DNA from: Tieghemostelium lacteum
Lineage: Eukaryota; Evosea; Eumycetozoa; Dictyosteliales; Raperosteliaceae
Reading direction: 5' to 3'
DNA length: 64,000 nt
Assembly: GCA_001606155.1 (NCBI GenBank)
Contig: LODT01000047.1
Span: 1 to 64,000 of the forward strand
Below, piece by piece: positions 1 to 12,672 of this stretch; positions within the stretch are counted from its first letter, which is position 1; every line of letters starts with the position of its first letter. The notes below the pieces were generated by a model that was not told the DNA's origin, did no database searches, and was given only the letters and a program-made list of their open reading frames with translations. The position numbers and the translations under genes were made by a program.

Positions 1-1
1 C

Positions 2-69
<68 letters not shown>
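1..69. repeat. (TTA)n trinucleotide microsatellite
   Basis: About 23 uninterrupted copies of a TTA/ATT triplet. It lies immediately 3' of the stop codon of the minus-strand SART3-like gene, so it sits in that gene's 3' flank or UTR rather than in coding sequence. The repeat runs into the window edge, so its true length is unknown. Confidence 0.95.
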
Positions 70-70
<1 letters not shown>

Positions 71-2220
71 CAATAACTATTGGATCTAATTTTTTTTAAT
101 TTTTTAGATTTTGATTCCAATTGTTGTTTTGATTTTGAATATTGTACAGTAATTGGTTTGTTATTAATCAATGTACGATTTAATGATAATGATCTTGTTG
201 CAGAATCAATATCATTAAATTCAATAAATGCTATTCCTTTTGATTTACCATATTTATCTCTAACTACTCTACATTCTTTTATATTATTGGTAATATTATT
301 AAAATATTGTTCCAATTTACTTTCATCATATTCATATGGTAATGAACTGACAAATATTAGATTATTAGCTTCATCACTAACTTTATCATCCTCTACCTTT
401 TCTAATTTAATTTTTTTCTTTTTATCTTGTCTTTCTTGTCTTTTTAATAATCTTTTTTCATTATCATTATTATTATTATTATTATTAATATTATTATTAT
501 TATTTGATTGTTGTTGTTGAAGTTGTTGTTTAAAAATTTTATTTGATTCAAATAATAATAATTCATATTGATCTAAATTACCATATTGACGTTCAAATTG
601 ATTATAATCATCCCAAACTCTATTTAAATCTATAGATTGAACAGATTTTATAGCTTTTATAAAGAGTTTTCTACATTTATCAAAATGATTTAAAGATAAT
701 TCATGTCTAATCACTTGTTGATAATTTTTATAGTGACTAGTTTGATAATTAAATATCTGATCCATTATTACTTTAAAGGATTCTGGTGAATGAAATTCTG
801 TCAATTCTAATTTTGCCCAATAATACTGAAGTTCCTCTAGAGAATAAATATCTTTATTCTCTTTAAAATATTCTGAAAATCTTTGGAATTGTTCACGAAG
901 TGATTGAATTGCAATTTGATAATTTTCACCCTTTACCCTAATCAAATCTCTAGATGCTCTCCAACAATAATCTATAAAACTATTAAAGACTACCAATACA
1001 TCTTGTGAACTTTGTAAACCAGAAACCAATGACTTTTCAAATACTGCAGAAATTTCTTGATAATTTCTATTATCTTTTTGTAGAAATCTTAAATATCTAG
1101 ACCAAATTTCGCCAGACCAATAAATAGATCTTAATAATCTCTCATAGAGATTATTTAACATTTCTCTATTATCCTTCTCTTCACTCTCCAAAATATAATC
1201 CAAATATTTTAACCAAACATCTTTTGAATTATAATAGATACGTATAGCTCTTTCAAATAGTGTAATTATACGATCCTTTTGTTTTTTTGAAATTTCCCAA
1301 TTTAAATATTCTTGCCATTTTAAGAATATTTCATGTTTATCACCATGTGTGGGTTCATATTTTATAGATTCTTCAAATGGTAATCTCTCTGTAGTTTCAT
1401 TTAGTGCTCTCTTATAGGATTCCTGTAATTTTTCATCCAATTGTGGATTTATATTATTTGGTTCTTGTGATTGTTCCCATACCAAATAATCTTGATATGT
1501 TTGTTCAATACCAAAATGTGCATTAGATAATTGTCCATGATAAATATTTCTAATTAATTTAATTTGATTCTTTTGTTTGTCTATATTATCTAATGATCCA
1601 AATACCATTTGTTCAAAAATTCTATAGGAGCTCCATAACTTTTTACATTCCACTATATCATTACAACAAATTTTAATTGATTTTTCATATTGATTTCTAA
1701 TCACCTCTAATTCATTATTATTTATTTTTTCAATAAATTTACAATATGATAAATGAATTGATACAGCTATATAATATTTAAATATTAATATTTAAAATTA
1801 AAAAAAATTTTAATCACTTTTATACATACATAAGAAATCATTTAATGCCTTATTATAAAGATTTTGTAGATATTCACTATTATTCTTTTGAGATGTTTCA
1901 TCAGATATCCATTCTAACCATATACTTTCTGATAATGGAAAAATACTTTGAAATGTTTCTCTAGATGTACGTAATCTTTGAAACAATTGTAAATCTTTAC
2001 AATTACTAGCCATATAGAGTTTTTTAATTGCTGTAATATAATTCAAATGTTCTTTAAATGAATAGGGATTTTCTCTTAATTTAATCTCTAATATATCAAT
2101 TTCATAGGCATTTGATGAGTGTTCTACATCATGTTGAACTGATGAATCACTATCTGATGTTTCATCACTACTAATATCACTAAAATTATTCATTGATTTA
2201 TCTTCATTTTCAATATCCAT
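70..2220 (-). CDS. SART3/Prp24-like HAT-repeat and RRM splicing factor
   Basis: Two exons (2220-1830 and 1766-70) join in phase around a 63-bp GTATGT...AG intron, giving 695 residues. The start is the ATG at 2220; it opens a short acidic leader. Most of the protein is a chain of helical HAT (half-a-TPR) repeats with repeated W-x-x-Y/E-x-x signatures. One RRM follows at about residues 599-675, with RNP2 'LIFVSSL' and RNP1 'KGIAFIEF', then a Lys-rich tail. In SART3 and yeast Prp24, HAT repeats and RRMs recycle U6 snRNP by annealing U4 and U6 snRNAs in the nucleus. SART3 normally has two RRMs and an Lsm-interacting C-terminal motif; only one RRM is seen here. An Asn run precedes the RRM. The gene is divergent from the eIF4E-like gene. 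Other HAT proteins such as CstF-77 lack RRMs, so SART3 fits best. Confidence 0.85.
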
Positions 2221-2410
2221 ATTTTTTATAAAATTTTAAGTATTTAAATTTCATATAAGATTTATAAATAAAAATATTGTTTATTAAATATATTAAATTG
2301 GGATTACAAGTAAAAGAGGTTGAAGTTGTCAAAAAACGAATAAAAAAAAAAAATTTTTTTAGTTTTTTTTTTTTATTTATTTATTTTATAATAATAATCG
2401 AAAATAAAAA

Positions 2411-3267
2411 ATGACAACTAGTACATCACAACCAAATACTGCAATAGTTAGTGTTGAAAGTGAAGTTATAAATTCTAATACTAAAACACATAAATTAGAT
2501 TGTTCATGGACAATATTTACAGATAAAAAACAATATGGTATAAATTCTGGAGGTGATTATCTATCATCTCTAACTAATTTAGGTTCATTTAATACTGTAT
2601 GAATTAAATTATAAACAAAACTCTAGAGTAAAACTTAAATATTAATTTAAAATACATAAAATAGGTCGAAGATTTTTGGATTTATTATAATCTATTACAA
2701 AAACCATCAAAAATGCCACCCGATTCAACATACCACCTCTTTAAGAGTGGTATTAATCCAATGTGGGAAGATACAGCCAATAAAAACGGAGGAAAATTGG
2801 TATTGACCTTTAAGAATAATCATAGATTTTATTATAATGTAGATTTAATATGGGAAAATATAGTATTGGGAATAGTAGGTGAAACTATTGATAATGAACG
2901 TGATATATGCGGTGTAGTACTCAGTAAAAGAGGTGGTCCAGGTTCTGGTTCAACAGAGAGAATTGCAATTTGGAATAGAGATGCCAATAATCAACAAAAT
3001 ATAGAAGCTCTAAAACAAAATCTATTAGCTGCAATCAGTTATTCTGGTATGGACCCTGGTAAATTAGATATCAAATATCACGTACACAGTAATTCTCTAT
3101 CTTCTTCACATAATCAAAAACCTGGTGATTTAACTCCATCTTCTTCTTCTATTGATTTAAATGGTAGTTCTGGTAATCTAAGTAGAAGTAGTAGTCAAAC
3201 ATCTCTAAATAATTTATCAAATTCAGTTTCTTCTGATCAAATTTCAAATTTAAATAATAATGAATAA
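2411..3267 (+). CDS. eIF4E-family cap-binding protein, 4E-HP-like
   Basis: Exons 2411-2596 and 2665-3267 flank a 68-bp intron and encode 262 residues. The family block 'TVEDFW' spans the splice junction, followed by 'GINPMWEDTANKNGG', which holds the second cap-stacking Trp (W96). At the position of the first cap-stacking Trp (W56 in mammalian eIF4E) the protein has Tyr50, twelve residues before the TVEDFW Thr. That Tyr is the hallmark of 4E-HP/eIF4E2, a translational repressor that binds caps more weakly. A Ser/Asn-rich tail of about 60 residues follows the fold. Family membership is certain; assignment to the repressor class is inferred from this residue and not from a tree. Confidence 0.88.
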
Positions 3268-3492
3268 TTATTAAATTTATAAATTAATATTAGTGAAAAT
3301 GTTAAAAAAAAAATTATATTAGACAAATACTTATATGTTGACAAAGACAATTCAACATAAGTATTTGAATAAAGTTGACTGTTACTTGTTAAAAAAATAG
3401 AATAATATTTTTACTCTCTCCCAACAAACTATTTAACAAAAATGGTGATATATTAATATATATAAAACTTGGTTAAATTTTATTAATCAGTT

Positions 3493-4130
3493 TTAAGCTT
3501 TAACTTTTTCTTCAACTTTTTCTTCTTTATTCAAATTATTTTCTACTACTTCTTCTTCATTTTCAATTTTTTCTTCCTCTTCTTCTTCCTCTTCTTCCTC
3601 TTCTTCATTTTCTTCTTGATCTTCTTCATCAACCTCTTCTTCATCAACCTCTTCTTCATCAACCTCTTCTTCATCAACCTCTTCTTCATCAACCTCTTCT
3701 TCATCAACCTCTTCTTCAACATTGTTTTCATTTTCTTTATGTTCCTCTTCTTCTTTATTTAATTCATTTTCAAATTGAGCCAATTCTTCTGGACTTGAAT
3801 TCTTTCTTAGATAATCTTCAAATAGATTTTCAATAATTTCAAAGAGGGATGGATTAGCTTGAACATCTTGAACATTATTTAATTCTAGATCCTTTTTGAA
3901 TTCTTGAGTATCAATATCTTTAGTTGGACTACTAAACAATGCAATTAAACTTGATATTATATTCTCTGGTATCTTTTCTTTAACATCTTTAACTTTTTTT
4001 TTAGATTTCTTTAATTTAAAATTAATATTTATATCAGATTAAATTTTAGAAATATTAAACTTACACATTCTATAAAATTAGATGATAGTAATAATATTAC
4101 TAAAATATAAACTATATATTTAGAATTCAT
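3493..4130 (-). CDS. Secreted acidic EEEVD-repeat protein
   Basis: Exon 1 (4130-4065) encodes a 22-residue hydrophobic signal peptide ending in Glu-Cys. A short intron with a GTAAGT donor leads to exon 2 (4008-3493); the product has 193 residues. A Lys-rich segment opens the mature part, then a helical region, then about six perfect copies of the pentapeptide EEEVD (a 15-nt DNA repeat near 3630-3716), then poly-Glu. No known domain is visible. The next gene upstream on the same strand has the same design: a signal-peptide exon, a Lys-rich start to exon 2 and an acidic repeat body. The two are probably diverged tandem duplicates. Function is unknown; an acidic secreted or vesicle-lumen protein, possibly cation-binding, is a guess. 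Confidence 0.75.
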
Positions 4131-4490
4131 TTGTTAAGAGGTTATTTTTAAATAATAAATAATGAAATTACAATTTTTAAAATAATCATCAAAAAAATTT
4201 ACAAGTTACAGCTGTAACATAATTTACAAGTAGTAGAAATATTAAAGTATGATATATATACCCACACCATTACATTGTACCCACACCCTATACCACACAA
4301 TGAAATAGTAAATTTTTAAAAGTAAAAATAAAACACTAATGATGTGATTTTATATTATTTTATCAAAAATTTAAATGTTATAAAATGAACATACATCAAT
4401 AAAAGAAATAATCAAGTTTTATATGAAATTATTAATTTTTATTTTATTTACCATTTATAATATTTTAAAAGAATTGAGAGATTGTTATTT
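4131..4490. other. Intergenic, no gene seen
   Basis: About 360 bp of AT-rich sequence between the two acidic secreted-protein genes. It probably holds the promoter of the downstream gene and the 3' flank of the upstream one. No RNA gene or long open frame is seen; open frames overlapping its edge are shadows. Confidence 0.6.
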
Positions 4491-5860
4491 TTAAACAAGG
4501 AAAGCTGGAGATTGTTGAGATATTTCATCCAATATTTTAGAATCATGTTCCAATTTTTGTTCTTGTAACAATTGTTCATACTGTTGATATTCATCATATT
4601 GTCTTTGTAATTCAGCAGCAGCTTCAGCATCATTTTCAGCAACTACCTCTTCACCATTATTTAGATTATTCTCATTTGGTGATTCATTCTCTTCTTCCTC
4701 ATCTTCATCACCAAGGAAAATATCAATGTCAATGAGAGCTGAGTTATTTTCATTATTCTCTTCATTTTCATTATTTTCTTCAACTTGATTATTTTCTTCA
4801 ACTTGATTATTTTCTTCTTCTTCTTCTTCTTCATTTTCATTGTTTACTTCTACTGCATTATTTTCTTCTTGTTCATTATTTTCATCATTCTCTTCACCTC
4901 CATTATTTTCATCATTCTCTTCACCTCCATTATTTTCATTATCAATATTGTTTACTTGATTTTCATCAACATCTAGTTTAACAGAGTTATTAGAATCAAC
5001 AACACTAACTTCTTCATTTTCATTATTTTCTTCACCACCATTATTTTCCTCTTCTACATTATTTTCTTCACCACCATTATTATCCTCTTCTACATTATTC
5101 TCTTCACCACCATTATTTTCTTCTTCTACATTATTCTCTTCACCAACATTGTTTTCTTCACCAACATTGTTTTCTTCACCACCATTATTTTCCTCTTCTA
5201 CGTTATTCTCTTCACCACCATTATTTTCATTATTAATGTTGTTTTCTTGATTTTCATCAACAACACTAACTTGTTCATTTTCATTATTCTCTTCACCAGC
5301 ATTATTTACTTCATTTTCATTTTGTTCTTGTTGCTCATTATTATTATTTTGCTCTTCTTCTTCTTTTCCTTGTTGTTGTTGATTATTTTCTTCAACAACA
5401 TTATTGTTTTCTTGTTGAGCATTTTCATTATTCACATTTTGATTATTATTTTCATTTTCAATATGGTTCAAGGTATCTTTAAACATTTTAAGATTTTCTT
5501 CATCATTTTCAGAAAACTTAAATTCATGGCTGAGTTTTTCAATTTGGTTATAGGCTTGATTTAAATCTTCAATTGAATATTCAGATTCACCATTAAAATA
5601 ACTATCAATTGCAATATAGAGATCTTCAAACTTTTTATCCAATTCCTCTTGGTTTACAACTTTTTCGGGTGGTGGGGAATTTGGTTGAGCAACTAAATTA
5701 TTCAATTTATCAGCATCTTTTTCTTTTTTTAATTTCTATAATTTAATAATATTAATATATAATCTGAATTAATTTAAATCTATAAATTTACCTTGCAATC
5801 AACATTGACTGAAAAAATGATCATAAAGATCATTAATATAGCTATATTTCTATTATTCAT
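4491..5860 (-). CDS. Secreted acidic Asn/Glu-repeat protein
   Basis: Exon 1 (5860-5792, 23 codons) is a signal peptide ending Val-Asp-Cys-Lys. A short intron follows, then exon 2 (5735-4491), for 437 residues in total. After the signal come a Lys-rich stretch, a helical domain of about 90 residues, and a long region of imperfect GGEENNVEEEN-type units. The C-terminus is a Gln/Glu-rich helical segment. The DNA repeats encoding GGEENN lie roughly between 4880 and 5240. No catalytic motif is seen. Layout matches the neighbouring acidic gene at 3493-4130, including the phase-0 intron just after the signal peptide, which supports tandem duplication. Function is unknown. Confidence 0.75.
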
Positions 5861-6636
5861 GTTTTAATTTATTATTACACTAATAGTAAATGAATATATT
5901 AATAAATTAAAAAAAAAAACAATATTTAATCAAAATCACTAAATTTAAATTATATCTTTTACAACCACCTACTACACTTTAGTATTATTTTTCATTGTTT
6001 ATAATTTTTTTTTCATACCTACACACCACCATCACACAACACACATCAAATTCTACCTATATTGAATGTATGAGTGTTTGTTAAAAAAAAATTTACATTT
6101 AATGTTAGAGCCAAGTGTTGGGTAAGATGTAGTAGTGGGTTTCATATGAATTATTTTAAAAATAACAATTTTATAAATATTAACCTACAAATGGCAGTGA
6201 TGTTAATCCTATATAACCATTGATACACTTTTTTTTTTTTTTCGTGGGCTTCTTTGGTGGTAATGAGTATATTGCATATATCAAACCCCCCAATAATAAT
6301 AAATATTGTTATTATTAGTAGTACATCTGTTCACTTTAGGTTATAGTAAAGAATACACACACTATATTAGGGTTATTATATGAATGATTCTATTGTTAAA
6401 TATTGTTTCTTCAATATCTCTTTGAAAATAAGAAGAAGAGGGTAGGGGGATGTTATTCTATTGTTTGTTTTTTTTTTAGGAGGGGAAATGAATTATACAT
6501 TTTTTAAAGTAAAATGTATAATCGAGTTATCGGAGAAGGTATTGTTAAAGATTTATTTTTTAATCAAATTATTAAAAAATATATTATATTATATATTCTA
6601 CGTCTACTGTTGGTTTAATTAAACTAGAAAAATAAC
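5861..6636. other. Intergenic, no gene seen
   Basis: About 775 bp of AT-rich sequence upstream of the acidic repeat gene and downstream of the exchanger gene. It contains T-tracts and a small G-rich patch near 6430-6485. I see no tRNA, no convincing open frame and no match to the repeat families found elsewhere in the window. Confidence 0.55.
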
Positions 6637-7801
6637 TTATTGAACTAGTTGTTGTTGTTGTTGTATTGTAGAATCATTTAATTGTATATCATCAACAGAG
6701 ATATTAAAATAATACTGAATACAACCAGTAATGAAAAAAGTTGCAAATAAAATTAAACCATGTTTTGGTTTTAATTTGTTTGAATAGTAACCAATGAGTG
6801 CTGCTACTGCTGAACATATGGTCAGTAAGGATATGGATAGTGAATAGGTAGGTGATTCCCATTCCATTTCTTTTAGAACACCATAAAAACAAAATATACC
6901 CATTAACAAGGTAGTCTTGGTAATGGTACCACCAATGAGATTACTAAATGCTATATTGATACTCTGTGAATTTCCTTTTCTTGACAATGATATAGATTCG
7001 AGAATCTCTGGCATCTCACTGGCAACAGGTGCCAAAAAGAATGCCAATAGTATCGGATTGATATTCCACTGTGATGCTAATGATACTATACTATCTATAA
7101 ATGGTTTACTAAAATAACAAATCAATGACCCTCCAATAACCAAATAGGCAACACCTTTACTAACAGGTTCATCTTCTTCCTCTTCCTCTTCTTTATGATC
7201 ACTCTTATCAATTCCAATAGATACAGAGGCACCATCATTCTTTTGATGTAAACCATCTTCTAAATCATCGTCATCTTTACCAACAGTTTCAGGTAACTTA
7301 TGTAAAAGTGAATATCCAATAAATCCAATATAATAAATTACACCAAATATGCCAAAGAATAAATTGTATCCTACCAATGTCAAAATACTAGGTATAACCA
7401 ATGACATTAACAGAATCAAACATTGTTTCTTTACAGGTGGTTGTAATTGAACAGTATTATCACTTCTATTTTTAGTACCTATATATATACAACACCCTAA
7501 TGCAACTGTACAAACTACAATTGAGCTTCCGCTTACTGCTCCAACTGCAAATCTTGTATTTCCACTACCAAGTGCTGTTATAAAAAATATAGCTTCTGGT
7601 GCTATTAACAATATATATTAATATATATTTTTATATTGATTCTCTTGGTTATGACCTACCTGTATTTAACCATGCTATTACTAAACCTCCTATAATTGAT
7701 GCATCATATTTTTTTCCTAATATTTCACCACCTTCACCAACACACCAAGATGCACCAGCTAGACACAAGAATGAAAATATTGTTACAAATATGACTTCCA
7801 T
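6637..7801 (-). CDS. CaCA-superfamily cation exchanger (Na+/Ca2+ exchanger-like)
   Basis: Exon 1 (7801-7660) and exon 2 (7601-6637) join in phase across a 58-bp intron to give 368 residues. An N-terminal signal or first transmembrane segment is followed by the alpha-1 repeat 'WLNTAPEAIFFITALGSG'; the intron splits its Ala codon. Several hydrophobic segments follow, then an acidic cytosolic loop of about 50 residues, then the alpha-2 repeat with 'LAPVASEMPEILES' and 'NIAFSNLIGGTITKTTLL'. The paired acidic residues in the two repeats are the ion ligands expected of this superfamily. It should move Ca2+ or a similar cation across a membrane; which membrane and which counter-ion cannot be told. 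It is shorter than classical NCX proteins and closer in size to the plant and protist members. It shares a 230-bp divergent promoter with ERCC1. Confidence 0.85.
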
Positions 7802-8031
7802 ATTTAATGGAATTTGAAAATATATATTAAATATAATAAAAAAAGATAATAATTAAAAAAAAAATTAAAAAAATCTTCTTTAGTTCGTTAAATTTAACTT
7901 CCCTATATCCTAGTTAATAATTTCAATACTTTATAAAAAATAGTATTAATATCAAACTACCTTAAATAGATTTTAAAAGATAAATAGAATTTTTTTTTAT
8001 TTTTTTTTAAATTATTACATTTTAAATTCAC

Positions 8032-9378
8032 ATGAGTGATGAAAATTCCAATAACCCCACTAATAACAACAACACTGAAAAACCAAAAAGGAAATTCGTA
8101 ATTCCAAATTTAGAGGAAGATAATGATGAAGACGAAGAGGAAAAAAGAAGAAAAAGAAAATTAGAGAATTTTAAAGCATTTATTGAAGAAAGAAATAATT
8201 ATTCTATTAATAATACTTCTAGTGATGTTCTTGCAATACCTCCACCAACAACATCAGCAACAACAACAGCAACAGCATCATCTCCATTGACATTAAGATT
8301 AAGTTCTAATAATAGTCCATCAACATCAAATAGCCCATCATCAGCAACATTATCATTATCACCAAATAGTGTTAATCTACTAAAACAAATATCACCACCT
8401 AAACCATTAACTTTGAAATTGAATCCATTAGTTATAACACCAAAAAATACAGCAACAACAATTAACAATTCCGATGATTCCAATACCCAAGTTTCACCAC
8501 CACCAAAATTTAAATTAACACTAAAACCTTTATCCTTACCTACAACCACAACATCACCTACAACAACTACAACAACAACTACAACAACTACAACAACATC
8601 AAATAATTCATATAATAATAATAATTATAAATTAATTTTAGTTAATGAAAATCAAAAAGGTAATCCAGTATTGGGTCATTTACATTCTTCAAAATGGGAA
8701 TATAGTAAATCTATATCATGTGATTATGTAACCAATTCAAATACTGCAATATTATTTCTATCGTATGTATTTATAAAGAAAAGATATAAAGATGAAAAAT
8801 GTTAACATATTTTTAGATTAAAAGTTTATAGATTGAAACCAACATATATATCAGAAAGAGAAAAAACATTGACTAGAAATTTTGAATTTAGAGTTTTATT
8901 ATGTTTAATTGATGTTGAAGATTGTGTATCTCTTGTTGAGGAGTTATGTATTTTAGCAATAAAACTTGGAATGACATTGATATTGTCATGGAGCGCAATG
9001 GAGGCTGCTAGATATATTGAATCCTATAAACACTTTGAATCAAAATCTACTGATGCTATTAAATCTAGACCACAATCAGTGGATCAAGGAGGAAAGACAG
9101 CAAAAGAAGAAACATTAACCACTATAAAATCAATAAACAAATCAGATGCAGCTACACTAATCTCAACATTTGGTACCATTAAAAATATTCTGAATTGCAG
9201 TAAAGATTCACTTTCAAAATGTCCTGGTTTTGGTCAAGTTAAAGTTTCCAATTTTATCTCTACCATTAATCAACCATTCAAAGTTAAAAAAGACACAATA
9301 TTCCCTTCTACCAATCCTCAAAAACAACCACAATTAAAATTAAAATTAAAAAATAATAGTAATAACAATACCAATTAA
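8032..9378 (+). CDS. ercc1: ERCC1, non-catalytic subunit of the XPF-ERCC1 nuclease
   Basis: Exons 8032-8762 and 8817-9378 flank a 54-bp intron and encode 430 residues. The N-terminal half is low-complexity (acidic/Lys, then Ser, Pro and Thr-rich). The ERCC1 central domain begins 'GNPVLGHLHSSKWEY' and continues 'CDYVTNSNTAILFLSLKVYRL' across the splice, then 'SWSAMEAARYIESYKHFE'. A C-terminal tandem helix-hairpin-helix carries 'SINKSDAATLISTFG' and 'CPGFGQVK'. The protein pairs with XPF to cut the 5' side of lesions in nucleotide-excision and crosslink repair. As in other ERCC1 proteins, no nuclease active-site motif is present. It is convergent with HIRA. Confidence 0.95.
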
Positions 9379-9487
9379 AGGAAAAATAATAATTATTGGA
9401 TATTTTTACTATAATTATATAGATAAATATTATAATGAATTTTTGGTTTTATTATAATAATAATCGAATATTTCAAATTTTAATAAA

Positions 9488-12400
9488 TTAGAATGGATCA
9501 AGCATGGATTTTGAATAAGCAGACAGTGATTCTTTATATTGATAAACTAGTCTTTGAAGTGCTCTATTGGAAGCTATTAGGGGGAGAATTTCATTTAATA
9601 GAGTTCTTTTATCAAAAGATAATATAACAGCATCCCATTGTGAACCATCCAGGAGGTTAGAAGATGGTCCTAAAAAATCACTACACAATTCCTGAAGTTT
9701 AATTAGATTTCCATGTTTGGTTAAATGTTGAACATAGATTTTTAACCAATGTTTATATTCAGACGGACTTTCTAATACAGTTGCTAACCATAACTGTTTC
9801 TCTAAATAGGTTGTAGTTAGATTTTGTTGTTGATGTGGTGTTTCCTTTTGAATTTGTTGATCTGATAGAGATAATAAACTTGATAGTGTTCCATTACCAC
9901 TAGAAGCGCCAGATGTAAAATTAGAAGTAGATTGAAGTTTAGATAAGATACCAGTTGCATTGGTATCATTACTATTAAATTCTGATAATGAACCTAATCT
10001 ATCAGTAATTTTTATCCATTCACCCAAATCAGTAGAGTAGACAAATGAATCACCATTTGAAAATGTTAAAACTGGTTTACCACTGTCTTCAGTAACCATA
10101 CAATGACGAATAGTTAGATTCTCCTTGTTCATTAGGAATGGTAATTCTCTATTACTCAATTCAGCTTTCTTTTTGTGAACATTCCAAACACTAACATAAC
10201 CATCACATGTAATTGCCATCAGATGTGACTTATTATTTGCTTCCAAATAGGAAATTGGATTCCTCAATACCAAATTAGACATTATAATCGAACCATATCT
10301 ATTGTAAATTTGTATTGTTGAATCTGTTGTAGCTACTGCTGACCAATTTCTATTACCAGTTAATAAATTGACACGACCTGCAATCTTATTTTCCCATGTC
10401 AATTGAGAATCACTAAAGCATTTTATCACTGAAAAATATTCTACACTAAAATCAAAAAGTTCTTGTTCTGCAACATTTACATCTAATATAATATTTTGAT
10501 TATTATTACTACTACTTTGATTTTGATTATTACTATAAAATTCAAATAAATTGGATGTTAATTGTTTTGATTTTTGTTGTAATGGAATTGGTGGTGATAT
10601 ATAAATATTCGAATTATTTGAATTTATATTATTATTAATATTTTGATTTGGTTGAATTGGTAAATTATTAGTATTTGGTTTTGGAATTAATGAATTTTGT
10701 ATTGAACTAATATTCTCTGGTGTTCTTTTAGTTTTTAATTTCTTTTGATTATTCTCTATTGTTGTTATTGTAGAAACTGATTCATCAGACTTTTCTTTCA
10801 GAGCTTCTTGAGCTTTTCTCTTATTTTGTAAAATGGATGATAAATTTTTAGGTGATGGTATTGTTTTTCCACTACCTTCCCCTGTTGTTGTAGATGAAGT
10901 TGGTGATGTACTAACTGTCGAGATACTATTATCTTTAATAGGTGTAGTTGTAGTTGAAGATACACCATTAGTATCATTCATTATTATATCATCATTATTA
11001 TTATTATTATTAATATTATTATTTGTTTCATTGGAATGTTGTAAATGTAAAGGTATTGAAATTGGAGCTGGTGTAGTTATAGATTGTTGTGAACCACCAC
11101 CAATATGTAATGGTGTAATTCTTCTTTTACCAGTTGATGTAACAGTTTGTTTTTGATTTTGTAATGCCATTTGAGTTGGTTGTATTCTAACTGGTAATGG
11201 AGAGCCACTACTACTTCCATTAGATGATGTTGAGCTTTTTAATAGAGATCTATGGCCATTTAATGGTCTATCATTCTCTTCTAACTCCAATTGATCCGGA
11301 TTCTCTACAAACATTGAATGGTTACCACCACCATTCAAATCCATATTTAAACTACCACTTTGATGACTAGACAATATCAATGTACCATCTTTTGCAACTT
11401 TTACAGCATCACCATAGATGGATCTAAAAAGTGATGTTTTCTCACTTGTAGTTATAGGAAGTTGACCATTTAAATCATTGCTACTTAATGATATATATCC
11501 AATAGATCCATCGGTACTACATATAACAAATGAGTAGCCATCAGGACACCACGATATATCTTGTATAGATTGTGTAAAAAACTGTGTGGTAATCATCAAT
11601 GCTCTCGGACTTGATGATGACCACAAACTAACAGTGGAATCTTTTCCACCTACCAATATACAACAAGCAGGTTGCTTTTCAAGTTTACTTTTATATATAA
11701 TTGGACTGTATCTTACTACGACTGTTGCTTTCTTGTGACCTACTAGATAACCTCTCTCCCAATTACTTCTCTGAATAATTACACTAACATGAGTATGATC
11801 ACTTATACCATGTGGAGTACATAAAAACTGACCATCAGGTGCCCACGATAATCTATTAAAAAATGATTGTTCATTGTGTTGATAGGGTTCTGTAATCTTT
11901 GTCTCCACCTGCCAATCTGAAACTCTCCAAATAATAACACTTTTATCATCAGATTGGCTAGCTAAATATTTTCCAATAGGATCCCATGCTATACCTTTAA
12001 CTATGCCTGTATGTTCTTCTAATTTTTTTAACTATTTCTAATTTTTTATTATAAAATGTGTTGTAAATATATATATATATATAACCATACTAGACTGAAA
12101 TTAGAGAATAATAAATCTATACATACGAAATTTAGAAGTTTCCCAAATGATAATAGTTTTATCAAAACTACAAGATGCTAGAAATCTTGAATCTGGAGAC
12201 CATTGTACTTCAGAGATATCAGCAGCATGACCTCTAAGAGTATGAACACAAACCCAATTTTCAACTGTAATTTGATCTCCAAATGAAAAGTCTAATGAAT
12301 TACTAGATAATCCCCAAATGATAACTAATTTATCATCAGAACCAGTTGCTAGATATTTTCCATCATTTGACCATTTTACAGAGTTTACAGGTGAGAAATG

Positions 12401-12672
12401 ACCTTCACATGTCTTTAGTAGTTTAGGTACATTGTTATCTTCCTCAACTTCTTCAACTGTAATAGGTGCTATACTCCATATCTTGGCTTTATTATCTCCT
12501 CCACCTGTTGCCAATCTTGTACCATCTGGATGAATATCAACTGAAAATATTGGGAATCCTAAAATGTATATATTAAAAGTTAATTGATTTCCTAATTGAA
12601 CTTCAATATACATAAAATTTTTAAAAAAAACATACCACTATGATTAATCCAAGAAGGTTTTAATATTTTCAT
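9488..12672 (-). CDS. hira: HIRA/Hir1 histone chaperone subunit
   Basis: Three exons are proposed: 12672-12636, 12558-12127 and 12018-9488, giving 999 residues. The third junction needs the AG at 12020-12019, because the AG just upstream is out of phase. The start 'MKILKPSWINHSG' matches the HIRA N-terminus. Seven WD40 units follow ('SVDIHPDGTRLATGG', 'VKWSNDGKYLATGSDD', 'SPDSRFLASCSFDKT'). A low-complexity linker carries 'TGKRRITPLHIGG', which resembles the HIRA B-domain that binds Asf1. The conserved C-terminal Hira domain lies near 'RVNLLTGNRNWSAVATTDS'. HIRA deposits histone H3.3 independently of replication. The linker is rich in Asn, Ser and Thr. The promoter (147 bp) is shared with the vezatin-like gene. 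Confidence 0.93.

Noticed and set aside
80-520. 146-codon plus-strand open frame
   Set aside because: Antisense shadow of the SART3-like coding region; low-complexity Leu/Ser runs, no ATG context or splice support.
3620-3720. Short direct repeats as a CRISPR array
   Set aside because: They are back-to-back 15-bp coding repeats (EEEVD) with no spacers, in a eukaryotic gene.
4785-4976. Ile/Phe-rich plus-strand open frame over the acidic gene
   Set aside because: Antisense of the Asn/Glu repeat; the pattern is dictated by the repeat.
8199-8549. Val/Gly-rich minus-strand frame over ERCC1
   Set aside because: Mirror of the Thr/Pro/Ser-rich ERCC1 N-terminus.
12101-12613. Separate WD40 gene
   Set aside because: It is exon 2 of HIRA; the flanking introns join in phase with exons 1 and 3.
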